Positions 1-6,088 are shown, counted from the first letter of the stretch. The stretch is 6,701 bases of DNA from Clostridiales bacterium (GCA_031282095.1 JAITEJ010000012.1:1-6701), one strand, 5' to 3'. Notes: a model not told the origin generated them from the letters alone. A program made the numbers and translations.

Positions 1-19
1 AAATATAATCTCCCCCTTA

Positions 20-55
20 CGATTGCGGGTGAATCGAATGATTCACCCGCAATCG
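20..55. repeat. Perfect 15-bp inverted repeat (hairpin)
   Basis: Arms at 20-34 and 41-55 are exact reverse complements (CGATTGCGGGTGAAT and its complement) around a 6-base loop. The hairpin would be stable in RNA. No T-tract follows on either strand, so it is not a standard intrinsic terminator. It could be the end of an upstream transcript, a protein-binding palindrome or a small repeat element; the window edge prevents seeing what lies to its left. Confidence 0.75.
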
Positions 56-104
56 CGTATATCGAAGGACGCATTTCTATTCTTGGCATAGCGTATCAGC
101 TCTT

Positions 105-279
105 GCTTATTAAACCGTCGAAGCCGAGTGCGAATCGCTCACGTCATGGTCGAAATGTATTTTTCGAGCAAAATTTTATATTTAATTTTCCTTAATATAT
201 CACTTTTTCTTTCTCGGCATGAGGAAACTGTTCGCGTTAGCTTATTAAACCGTTGAGGTCAAGGAAGTGAATCACACGG
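105..279 (+). repeat. Imperfect direct repeat, two copies
   Basis: The 14-mer GCTTATTAAACCGT occurs at 105-118 and again at 240-253, 135 bases apart. Similarity continues weakly for another 25 or so bases (GAA/GAG, then GTGCGAATC versus AAGTGAATC, then CTCACG versus ACACGG). It looks like an old duplication of about 40 bases. Function unknown. Confidence 0.5.
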
Positions 280-584
280 TATTGAGATTTTTCAGTATAG
301 ATGCGAAACGTACGCGGTTGGGACGAGTTTTCTTGCCTGATTTTCCTCTTATAAAGATATGCCGAAGTCGCGGAGCGCACACGATCGGAACGGGTTTCTC
401 CGTAGAATTTATATATTCCGTTTTTTATTTATATATTAATGTCAGGCGCAGTATGCGCACGGTTAAACGGGTGTTTCGCTGCGTTATAAAAAAGCGGAGA
501 CCGTAACGATAAAGATTAAATGCCTCTTGATTGTTTGGTGCGGCATAATAAAGGCAGAAACATGGGATTTATTTAAATCGGATA

Positions 585-613
585 TTGAAAAAATCCTGCC
601 GAAGTGTTATTAT
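585..613 (+). promoter_or_regulatory. Sigma-A type promoter for the SGNH hydrolase gene
   Basis: TTGAAA (585-590) and TATTAT (608-613) are separated by exactly 17 bases; each differs from consensus at one position. Transcription would start near 620, giving a leader of about 205 bases before the chosen ATG at 825. No other plus-strand gene lies between, so the SGNH hydrolase gene is the likely target. Confidence 0.6.
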
Positions 614-824
614 ATTATAGGGAAACCGACCGCATTGGATTTGTCTGTCTTATCATATATAACTCTGACAATTACGGACAATCTTTTTGATTCGCCGCGA
701 CGGAAGCATCCCTGTCCGCAGTGCGTCTGTTCTTTAAAAACAAACAATAAATCACGCCGCAAAAATGCAATTCTCTTCATCAGACGTTTTGTGCTTTTGC
801 GTAATGAAAAGGATGGCTATACAT

Positions 825-1541
825 ATGGGTGTCAGCAAAAAGAGAAAGAAAGCGTTGAAAATAACGATTATCGCGGCATTGGTCGTAATTGTGACCGCAA
901 CCATTGCTCTTACAATGATTTTCGGTTATCCCGGACGGTATATAAATGCTAAAACGCGTTTCGATAAGTTGAGCGGCGAGGGTTATCAAAAAAATGAAAT
1001 ATTGCTTATAGGCAGTTCGTTTATGGAATTTTGGTCAACCTCCGGTGAGGATCTGACACCGTTAAAAACCTACAATCTCGGAGTTGCAAGTACCGTCGTT
1101 TCCGATTGGGCAAAATGGATCGATAAATTTGTAGTGCCGTTTGAGCCGCGAGCGGTTGTCATATACGTTGGGAGCAACGACATTAACGGTGGACCGTTCA
1201 GCAAAAGCGGAAACGCGGTTGCGGAAGAGGTAAAGGCGCTTTTTTCGGATATTCGTGACCGGCTTGACAAGACTGAAATATACTATATTTCAATCGCGCC
1301 TACCATAGCGCGGGAAAAGGTTTGGTCGGAGGCGGCGGAAAATAACAGGCTTGTGCGGGAATATTGTGAACAAAAAGATTATCTGCATTTTATCGATTGT
1401 ACCGACGCGTTATTAAACGAGGACAAAAGCTTAAAATACGATATATACAGAGACGACGACCTACATTTCAACGAAAAAGGATACGAGATTTGGAAAAGCG
1501 TAATAGCCCCGGTCTTGATAAACGATCTCTATGGAGAATAG
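825..1541 (+). CDS. Membrane-anchored SGNH/GDSL-family hydrolase
   Basis: Predicted 238-residue SGNH hydrolase, a serine esterase or acylhydrolase acting outside the cell on an unknown substrate. Residues 5-12 are basic and 13-33 form one hydrophobic helix with no visible signal-peptidase site, so the protein is probably tethered to the membrane with its catalytic domain outside. The SGNH blocks are in order. Block I is ILLIGSSFMEFW (59-70), with Ser65 as the expected nucleophile. Block II is the YNLGVAS segment with Gly86, block III is VGSNDI with Asn118, and block V is the DDLH segment with Asp211 and His214. The start at 825 is preferred because AAAAGGA at 807-813 lies about 11 bases upstream and the helix follows directly. 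The same frame stays open to an ATG at 765, but those 20 extra residues look non-coding. The gene stands alone behind its own promoter. Relatives include sugar-ester and peptidoglycan O-acetyl esterases, but the substrate cannot be told from sequence. Confidence 0.88.
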   Translation: MGVSKKRKKALKITIIAALVVIVTATIALTMIFGYPGRYINAKTRFDKLSGEGYQKNEILLIGSSFMEFWSTSGEDLTPLKTYNLGVASTVVSDWAKWIDKFVVPFEPRAVVIYVGSNDINGGPFSKSGNAVAEEVKALFSDIRDRLDKTEIYYISIAPTIAREKVWSEAAENNRLVREYCEQKDYLHFIDCTDALLNEDKSLKYDIYRDDDLHFNEKGYEIWKSVIAPVLINDLYGE

Positions 1542-1578
1542 ATAAGCATTAAAATCCGCAGACTTCGGGATAAAAGCC

Positions 1579-1608
1579 TTGCGGCAGAATAAAAACCGCA
1601 AAATTTTT
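1579..1608 (+). terminator. Weak candidate terminator after the SGNH gene
   Basis: TTGCGG (1579-1584) can pair with CCGCAA (1596-1601) across an 11-base A-rich loop, followed after two A residues by TTTTT (1604-1608). The position, some 40 bases after the stop codon, fits. The stem is short and the loop large, so this is a weak call. Confidence 0.3.
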
Positions 1609-1772
1609 GAAAACCAATGAAGATAAAGGGATAAATCCGCAATAAATGCCGTTGCAATCGACGCTTAAGAATCGTTAATGAAAACCGAATGTACACCGAG
1701 CGAAAAGATTTTTTATTGCGGAGGTTATGCGGAGGTTATTGCGAAAATGTCACTAATGCAAATTTATGTTAC

Positions 1773-2136
1773 AGGAAGCAACAAGGAGTCGGATTTTACA
1801 AAGGGGCTTTTGACGCGCCGCTTGCGATCGGATATCCAAATAATGGCGGTTACATTTATGCACGCTGAACTTGGCATATAAGGATAAATTTCGGCAGTAT
1901 CGCCGCATACTCCGTGTATGTCTTTAAGGACTAAACGATTACGGGAAATACCATATAACTTTACTTGCAATACGGCGAGGGCAATGAAGATACGGTCAAA
2001 ACGATATCATACAACTTTACTCGCAATACGGCGAGGGCAATGAAGATACGGTCAAAACGATACCATGCAACTTTACTCGCAATACGGCGAGGGCAATGAA
2101 GATACGGTCAAAAAAGCCTATGACACGCCGAAATAA
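1773..2136 (+). pseudogene. Decayed gene remnant of unknown family
   Basis: One frame reads protein-like from 1776 to about 2005 despite stop codons at 1866 (TGA), 1932 (TAA) and 1956 (TAA). Segments such as GFYKGAFDAPLAIGYPNNG, then FGSIAAYSVYVFKD, then LQYGEGNEDTVK are recognisable as coding. The stop at 1956 (TAA) corresponds to CAA in the two later copies of the 56-bp repeat, so it is a point mutation of a glutamine codon. The likely original C-terminus is read from the third repeat copy (2065-2136): QLYSQYGEGNEDTVKKAYD, then TPK and a stop at 2134-2136. Upstream of 1773 the trail weakens; the frame beginning at 1678 may be an out-of-register part of the same gene. I do not recognise the family. 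Its aromatic- and glycine-rich segments would suit an extracellular protein, but that is a guess. Confidence 0.6.
1957..2113 (+). repeat. 56-bp tandem repeat, about three copies
   Basis: Units begin at 1957, 2013 and 2069 with AACTTTAC and contain a shared core, AATACGGCGAGGGCAATGAA, followed by GATACGGTCAAAA. The period is exactly 56 bases. The copies differ at only a few positions, mainly at the unit junctions and T/C after the first TTTAC. Because 56 is not divisible by three, each copy shifts the reading frame of the gene remnant in which it lies. Confidence 0.92.
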
Positions 2137-2480
2137 AACGCTAGGACGGTTAATGTTGTCTACGTATATTTTACAGCCCGTTTACGTCAGCTTTAAGATA
2201 GCCGCAGAATTCACTTACGTCTTTTTGTGCAGTCTAAGCATCACAAAAACTATAAGGTAACCGAAACATTTTATCCGTGCTGTTAATGCATGAATACGTT
2301 CCCGGCGGTTGGACTAAACTATAATCGCCGCCGCTCTCACGGGATGCTGACGGGGTTTTCCTTATCGTCCCATAAATGTCTTTTAAAAAAGTTTTCATCA
2401 TTGATGAAACAAATCAATGTTTAACAAAATTTTGTCGAACATACTTTAGTTGAAGTTGAAACACGCTTTAAAAACATAGA
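2137..2480. other. Non-coding stretch between gene remnant and tRNA terminator
   Basis: No supportable gene was found on either strand. One forward frame stays open from about 2287 to 2418, but it lacks a ribosome binding site and recognisable motifs. A 23-codon frame at 2377-2448 is also too weak to call. The stretch may contain more of a degraded gene, but I could not reconstruct one. Confidence 0.5.
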
Positions 2481-2517
2481 AAAAAGCCCGCAAACAGTTA
2501 TTGTTTGGGGGCTTTTT
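2481..2517 (-). terminator. Intrinsic terminator of the tRNA-Arg transcript (bidirectional shape)
   Basis: AAAAAGCCC-G-CAAACA (2481-2496) pairs with TGTTTG-G-GGGCTTTTT (2502-2517), with one G/G mismatch and a 5-base loop. On the minus strand the stem is followed by a run of T residues, directly behind the CCA end of the tRNA. The symmetric A and T tracts mean it can also stop transcription coming from the left. Confidence 0.88.
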
Positions 2518-2593
2518 GGCGCACCCTGAGGAGCTCGAATCCCCAACCTTTGGTTCCGTAGACCAACGCTCTATCCAATTGAGCTAAGGGTGC
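2517..2593 (-). tRNA. tRNA-Arg (anticodon ACG)
   Basis: On the minus strand the 7-bp acceptor stem GCACCCT/AGGGTGC spans 2587-2593 and 2521-2527. It is followed by discriminator G (2520) and an encoded CCA (2517-2519). The D arm AGCTCAATTGGATAGAGC, the anticodon stem TTGGT/ACCAA and the T arm with GATTCGAGCTC are all present. The loop CTACGGA gives anticodon ACG, which reads CGN arginine codons; A34 is normally converted to inosine by TadA. No good promoter is visible just upstream. Its 3' end abuts the terminator at 2481-2517. Confidence 0.95.
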
Positions 2594-2746
2594 ATATTAA
2601 ATTTCCGAATATATTAAGCTTTACTTTACAGACCGACATTCCATCCGATTTAAATGCAAACACATATTGATTGCAAGACCTGAGGCGTTAACTCTGCGGA
2701 CTGATTGTCCGACCGGCTGATGTCAGATGGCGTTCTTGGGTAGTGA

Positions 2747-2767
2747 AGCGTTTACTCCGTAAACGCT
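2747..2767. repeat. 9-bp perfect hairpin
   Basis: AGCGTTTAC (2747-2755) and GTAAACGCT (2759-2767) are exact complements around TCC. An outer GAAGCG (2745-2750) can alternatively pair with CGCTTC (2771-2776). No T-tract follows, so it does not look like a terminator. Confidence 0.6.
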
Positions 2768-2852
2768 GTCCGCTTCGCTAAGCGCGTATGACTTGCGTTA
2801 TATTAACTGAACCTTTATGTAGTCGCAATATGAATCCGGCACATTGTTTATA

Positions 2853-2938
2853 AGCGCTTTTAAGTGTAATAATTATAAGCTATACGCCGACGGCTGTCAA
2901 ACGATTTTATGTGTAATGTAAGCGATTTTATATGTAAT
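2853..2938 (+). repeat. Three copies of an 18-base motif upstream of yabP
   Basis: AGCGCTTTTAAGTGTAAT (2853-2870), AACGATTTTATGTGTAAT (2900-2917) and AGCGATTTTATATGTAAT (2921-2938) fit the consensus ARCGMTTTTADRTGTAAT. The last two start 21 bases apart, about two helical turns. They could be operator sites or the remains of a repeat; function unknown. Confidence 0.6.
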
Positions 2939-3087
2939 AATCATGACGACGCGATAATATATTTTATTTCGGTGCGAACCGGGCGGCGATTAGCCGCCGT
3001 AAGACTGACGAAAAATCAAATACGGATTTTTCACGAGGCGCAAATCAACGTTTCGGTGTGAAATTTTAAAGGTTGGTGACGATCATT

Positions 3088-3369
3088 ATGGATAACGAGA
3101 TTCAAAAAACGGTTAAGCGGGCGCACAATCTACATTTGGAGAACGGGCGCAAACTGACGGTATCAGCGGTGAAAGGAGTGCCGGTTTTCAACGACAAGGA
3201 GATTATCGTCGAATTGGACGAGCGTACGCTGACGGTCAGCGGTACGGAGTTGATTTTGGAAGCGGTGAATCTGGAATCGGGAACGGTTACGGCGAGCGGC
3301 GGCTTTTCGGGGTTTCGTTACGGTCACGGCGGCGGCAAACAAAGTCTTTTAAAACGGATACTGAAATGA
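3088..3369 (+). CDS. yabP: Sporulation protein YabP
   Basis: A 93-residue protein of the YabP family, soluble beta-rich proteins encoded next to yabQ in endospore formers and made during sporulation. The exact molecular role is not well defined. The family pattern is clear: HNLHLENGRKLTVSAVKGV (13-31), then FNDKEIIVEL (34-43), the VSGTELILEAVNLESG segment (50-65) that is most typical of the family, and a basic C-terminal end (KQSLLKRILK). The length is normal. The ATG at 3088 is chosen because GGTGA (3075-3079) lies 8 bases upstream; the same frame also opens at TTG 3073 and GTG 3076, but these sit too close to the AAAGG at 3068-3072. It is followed by GGAGG (3371-3375) and, 285 bases on, by yabQ in the same direction, presumably one sporulation transcript. 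Confidence 0.9.
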   Translation: MDNEIQKTVKRAHNLHLENGRKLTVSAVKGVPVFNDKEIIVELDERTLTVSGTELILEAVNLESGTVTASGGFSGFRYGHGGGKQSLLKRILK

Positions 3370-3388
3370 CGGAGGCGCGGTATCATTC

Positions 3389-3616
3389 GTGAGAACAGCT
3401 TACAGCGGTATCATAGGAAAGCATGGGAACGGGATTAAGGCGCCGGAATGCGGAATTGAGTTTATGCGTATGTTGAAAGCGGAACGCAGGCATAAACGGA
3501 TCGCCGCAGATAAGCGAGTCGCACTGCGGCATTGCAAAAAACCATTGAAGGTAATACAGCGGCAGAAAAGTTTAATGCATTCGGGCGGGATAAATTTCGT
3601 TTCGGTTTTTGAGTGA
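3389..3616 (+). CDS. Possible small basic protein between yabP and yabQ
   Basis: A 75-codon frame starts with GTG at 3389, twenty bases after the yabP stop. A strong GGAGG (3371-3375) precedes it, though the 13-base spacing is longer than ideal. The product is basic (K/R/H-rich, residues about 29-62), lacks a membrane segment or signal peptide, and matches no family I know. The case for it is the ribosome binding site and the otherwise unexplained 285-base gap inside a normally compact gene pair. The case against it is that an open frame of this size can occur by chance and that a longer frame runs on the opposite strand. Treat as doubtful. Confidence 0.35.
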   Translation: MRTAYSGIIGKHGNGIKAPECGIEFMRMLKAERRHKRIAADKRVALRHCKKPLKVIQRQKSLMHSGGINFVSVFE

Positions 3617-3654
3617 AGCGGTTTTTTTATCGGCGGCTTAGCGGGAGTTTTTGA

Positions 3655-4359
3655 ATGACGGGAGTTGTCACGGCAGGAGGACAATTTTTTGATCTGTGCC
3701 TGAATATGGGTGCGGGGGCTGTTCTTGCAGTACTTTTTTTTGTTACGGGAATTGCCGGCTATTTCGTCAAGAGCAGACCGTTCAATTTTATCGCTGATTT
3801 TTTCTCTGTTGCGGCGGCGGGCATTTTGCTTTGGCACGGCATACAGTACGCCGATGACGGAGCATTTAAATTTTACCATATTTTCGGTTTCGCTGTCGGA
3901 TTTATTATATTAAACGGCATTTTATCAATTATAAAACGCGCGATATTCGCCAAATTTGATGATGTCGCGTCGGCACGGCGGCAGAAACAGGTCGGAAAAA
4001 TCGCGTTCTCCGGCAAGAGCCGCGTTCCCGAGAATGAATACGCTAAGAAGAAGAGTATTTCAGACGACGGCAAACCCGCCGCGAAAGACCGCCGGGGCGG
4101 GGCGCGGTCGATCATAGTAGCGGACGTATATGAAGCGACGGATAACGAAGGCGATATGAGATTGGTGTTGTTCGTACGAAAGCAAAAGACGAAAAAAACT
4201 AAGAAAAACGGCGGCAAAAAACACAAAAAGCACGAAGGAACTTTTGATATATCTATAATAAAACAAAACGGAGACGCGGGTGAATATGTTTTTGCAGACC
4301 TTAGAAAAACAAAAAGAAAGGCCGGTAAAGAAATTGTTTCACGTGATTGTAACAAATGA
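3655..4359 (+). CDS. yabQ: Spore cortex biosynthesis protein YabQ
   Basis: YabQ is a membrane protein of the outer forespore membrane needed for making spore cortex peptidoglycan in Bacillus subtilis. The N-terminal 95 residues show the family core: a short FFDLCL lead-in and three hydrophobic helices at about 15-37, 43-63 and 73-93. PFNFIADFFSVAAAGILLW and FYHIFGFAVGFIILNGIL are in the family's usual places. Residues 95-234 are an added hydrophilic tail without a recognised domain, including a lysine-rich stretch at 175-193 (KTKKTKKNGGKKHKK). The ATG at 3655 has GGGAG (3643-3647) 7 bases upstream. It reads with yabP in one direction; divIC, often found next in other Bacillota, is absent, and a convergent operon follows instead. 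No strong terminator is visible after the stop. Confidence 0.85.
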   Translation: MTGVVTAGGQFFDLCLNMGAGAVLAVLFFVTGIAGYFVKSRPFNFIADFFSVAAAGILLWHGIQYADDGAFKFYHIFGFAVGFIILNGILSIIKRAIFAKFDDVASARRQKQVGKIAFSGKSRVPENEYAKKKSISDDGKPAAKDRRGGARSIIVADVYEATDNEGDMRLVLFVRKQKTKKTKKNGGKKHKKHEGTFDISIIKQNGDAGEYVFADLRKTKRKAGKEIVSRDCNK

Positions 4360-4491
4360 ACCGTGGCGTGCCGGCACCAATTGACCAACCCCGTGAAAGA
4401 AATGAACGAAGAACATTTCGCAAGAATTATAAGGCGTTTATTAGATCCGGATTTGGAAGAAACGACAAAAAGAGTAATTTGTCAATCACCA

Positions 4492-5238
4492 CTATTGATT
4501 TTCACCGAACTCCGACAGGGCGGCGTCTTTACGCTCGGCGGCGGGCTTAGCTTCCTTTTGCGGCTCCTTAACTATTTTTTTAAGGAGAGGAATCAAGGCA
4601 TAGTCTACAGGCGTGGCTACTATGACCTCAAAGAGCATTTTGACTATGAAAGATGTTAGACCCATAACCGCCAGTTCCGCGCCGCCCAGTATGCCCGCGA
4701 ATGCTAGCACGGTGAACATCCCGGAATCGACAAACGCTCCTAACGCAGTGCTGCCTATAGTGCGGACGGCTAACAGCTTGCCGCGAGTCAGCCTCTTTAT
4801 CCAAATCAAAGATGCGGCGTTAAGCAGCGCGCCCGCGATATAGGCGGCAAAGGATGCCGCCAAAATGCGCAAATTATAGGCGAACAGCGCGTTGTAACCT
4901 AATGTCAACGATGCGCCGTCGTCATATGAAGGCAGTAATACTCCCATAAAACAAATTAGCGAAAAGAAAAGATTCGCGGCGAAACCCCATAAAATCACCT
5001 TCCGCGCTTCTTTAAAACCGTAAATTTCCGCTAGAATGTCGCCTATAAGAAACGTAAAAGGATATGTGATCACTCCTGCGTCCAAGATGACATAAAAATC
5101 ATTTCCGAAGTGTATAGCCCAAATCTTTGACGCCATAACAGTCGCCGCGATAATGAGTACGACGTATATGACGGTTGTGTAATTGAAAAATTTATTTTTG
5201 GAAATTCCGGCGAAGCTTGCGGATTTAGTTTTCAACAT
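4492..5238 (-). CDS. yhhQ: Queuosine precursor transporter, YhhQ (VUT/QPTR) family
   Basis: A 248-residue inner-membrane transporter of the YhhQ family (formerly DUF165), which imports queuosine precursors such as preQ0, preQ1 or, in some clades, queuine or queuosine. About six hydrophobic segments are visible. Family signatures are LDAGVITYPFTFLIGD (52-67), AEIYGFKEARKVILWGF (70-86), RLTRGKLLAVRTIGST (149-164), FVDSGMF (169-175), and near the end KMLFEVIVATPVDYALIP. A charged tail of about 30 residues follows the last helix. The start is firm: GAGGAGG (5243-5249) lies 4 bases before the ATG. The ATG overlaps the stop of the upstream radical SAM gene by 7 bases, which implies translational coupling. 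A weak hairpin (GACAAA/TTTGTC, 4464-4483) lies just past the stop and may help end the transcript. Confidence 0.92.
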   Translation of the reverse strand: MLKTKSASFAGISKNKFFNYTTVIYVVLIIAATVMASKIWAIHFGNDFYVILDAGVITYPFTFLIGDILAEIYGFKEARKVILWGFAANLFFSLICFMGVLLPSYDDGASLTLGYNALFAYNLRILAASFAAYIAGALLNAASLIWIKRLTRGKLLAVRTIGSTALGAFVDSGMFTVLAFAGILGGAELAVMGLTSFIVKMLFEVIVATPVDYALIPLLKKIVKEPQKEAKPAAERKDAALSEFGENQ

Positions 5239-5987
5239 ACCGCCTCCTCGATGCCGTTATCCTCATTACCTATACCGCCGAGCCGGTCGGGAGCTCGCGC
5301 ATCCAACGCGTCTAATATATCTACGCGCGGGTTGTTTGCGATTTCACGGAACAAATCGCATTTGTAAAAAGCATCCGTTAACTCTCCGTCGCGTTCTGCC
5401 GGAGTGGAATTCGGTATGAAAACATTGACGGCGATACGCTGGAAAACCTCCAGCCCTTGGCGAATGTCGCGCGCTATCATTTCTAAAGTCTGCCCCTTGA
5501 TCCCCGCCAAAAGATTGCACCATTCAAAATGTGCGGATATTTCTTGCGGAGAGGGATCGTCCGTCATACCTTTGTTCAATACTTTTTCGCGAAATTCGAA
5601 GTCGAACGATTCTAACCCTATTAAAAATTTGCATTCCGTTCCTATTTCCGCGAAAAGCTTGCGCAATTCCGGAAAAGCCCCGCGGAAATTCCAATGTTGC
5701 TCTAAAATAACGGTTTTTATTTTTTTAGTTTTACAAACGGAGAAAATGTCGGAAATCGTTTCTTGCGGAAGCTCGCTGAAAGCGGCGGAATCTATCACCA
5801 TGAGCGCACCCGCCGCACCTGTCACGCGCTGTAAAATCTTTCTGTTAAAACTTGCCGCTTCTTGATCGTTCTCCGCTTTGTCGGCGTGATAGTCGCAGAA
5901 CGTACACCTGCTCCAGTGACACCCCGTGCTTTTCAGCAGAACTATTTCCCTGGGAAATTTATTGCCATCCAACGCGTATCTTTTCAT
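5232..5987 (-). CDS. Radical SAM protein, candidate queuosine-salvage lyase (QueL-like)
   Basis: A 251-residue radical SAM enzyme. Cys23, Cys28 and Cys31 form a CX4CX2C cluster motif (GCHWSRCTFCDYH), a variant of the usual CX3CX2C, expected to hold the [4Fe-4S] cluster that cleaves S-adenosylmethionine. Downstream are LEQHWNFR (95-102), a GLESFDFEFREKVLNKG segment (124-140) and NPRVDIL (219-225), which I associate with a clostridial group co-occurring with queuosine genes. The QueL enzyme of Clostridioides difficile, a radical SAM lyase that frees queuine from a queuosine derivative, is the likely model. The overlapping YhhQ transporter gene supports a salvage role. QueL identity is inference; a radical SAM enzyme is certain. 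No Shine-Dalgarno precedes the ATG at 5987; the frame is open upstream only to a TGA at 6003-6005 with no ATG, GTG or TTG start between, so this start is the best available. Confidence 0.82.
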   Translation of the reverse strand: MKRYALDGNKFPREIVLLKSTGCHWSRCTFCDYHADKAENDQEAASFNRKILQRVTGAAGALMVIDSAAFSELPQETISDIFSVCKTKKIKTVILEQHWNFRGAFPELRKLFAEIGTECKFLIGLESFDFEFREKVLNKGMTDDPSPQEISAHFEWCNLLAGIKGQTLEMIARDIRQGLEVFQRIAVNVFIPNSTPAERDGELTDAFYKCDLFREIANNPRVDILDALDARAPDRLGGIGNEDNGIEEAVC

Positions 5988-6088
5988 TAAGATATATTGT
6001 ATTCAAAGTCCGCTTAACTTGCCGCGTACTTTAAAGGCTCCTTTGTTTTAACTTGTATAGCGGAGGTTAATCAAGTACTCTCGCTTAT
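5988..6088 (-). promoter_or_regulatory. Structured leader of the queuosine operon, possible riboswitch
   Basis: About 100 bases separate the predicted transcription start from the radical SAM ATG. ACUUG (6076 down to 6072) can pair with CAAGU (6055-6051), leaving a 16-base loop with CUCC (6065-6062). That loop sequence can pair with GGAG in the A-rich tail behind it (6041-6038), an H-type pseudoknot layout like those of preQ1 riboswitches. In competition, UCCGCU from the same loop (6064-6059) pairs perfectly with AGCGGA (6014-6009), and AAAGU/ACUUU can close a further hairpin. The loop is longer than in preQ1-I aptamers and I cannot match a consensus, so the class is unknown and the call is inference. 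Confidence 0.35.

Larger units (their letters stand above)
1..584. other. Non-coding stretch with no convincing gene
   Basis: I see no supportable gene here. Two open frames on the plus strand (267-506 and the one opening at 527) have compositions unlike real proteins, lack a good ribosome binding site and match no family I recognise. The second runs through the promoter at 585-613 and into the start of the next gene. The stretch is AT-rich in its middle (about 155-215) and holds an inverted repeat near the left edge and a diverged direct repeat, listed separately. It could be an old gene remnant, but I could not reconstruct any protein from the three forward frames at 255-500. Confidence 0.6.
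2594..3087. other. Long non-coding region upstream of yabP, rich in hairpins
   Basis: No gene is supportable in these 494 bases. The region contains CGGAC/GTCCG (about 2697-2711), the 9-bp stem at 2747-2767, GGCGGC/GCCGCC (2982-2998, loop GATTA) and the 8-bp stem GAAAAATC/GATTTTTC (3010-3032, loop AAATACG). It also holds the three-copy 18-base motif listed separately. A promoter for yabP should lie here. GATAATATA near 2953 resembles part of a sporulation-sigma -10 element of sigma-K type, but I found no convincing matching -35 and do not call it. Confidence 0.6.

Noticed and set aside
527..952. Open frame of 141 codons on the plus strand
   Set aside because: It contains the promoter at 585-613, overlaps the start and membrane helix of the SGNH hydrolase in another frame, lacks a ribosome binding site and has a composition unlike a real protein.
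1957..2113. Protein-coding repeat domain
   Set aside because: The 56-base period is not a multiple of three, so the copies cannot encode the same peptide in one frame.
3073..3087. Earlier yabP starts (TTG at 3073, GTG at 3076)
   Set aside because: The AAAGG at 3068-3072 is too close to these codons, while ATG 3088 has GGTGA at good spacing and gives the normal family length.
3400..3879. Minus-strand open frame of 159 codons across the yabP-yabQ gap
   Set aside because: It overlaps the membrane core of yabQ antisense and has the cysteine- and proline-rich look of a shadow frame.
3873..4388. Minus-strand open frame of 171 codons opposite yabQ
   Set aside because: It is the complement of the yabQ tail, where lysine codons (AAA) read as phenylalanine on the other strand, giving a false hydrophobic protein.
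4363..4659. Open frame after yabQ, whose part from 4402 (MNEEHFARIIRRLLDPDLEE) looks protein-like
   Set aside because: More than half of it lies antisense to the well-supported transporter gene, and no clear ribosome binding site precedes it. The first 30 residues could be a fragment of a lost downstream gene, but this cannot be supported.
5404..5865. Plus-strand open frame of 153 codons inside the radical SAM gene
   Set aside because: Antisense shadow of a gene with clear family motifs.
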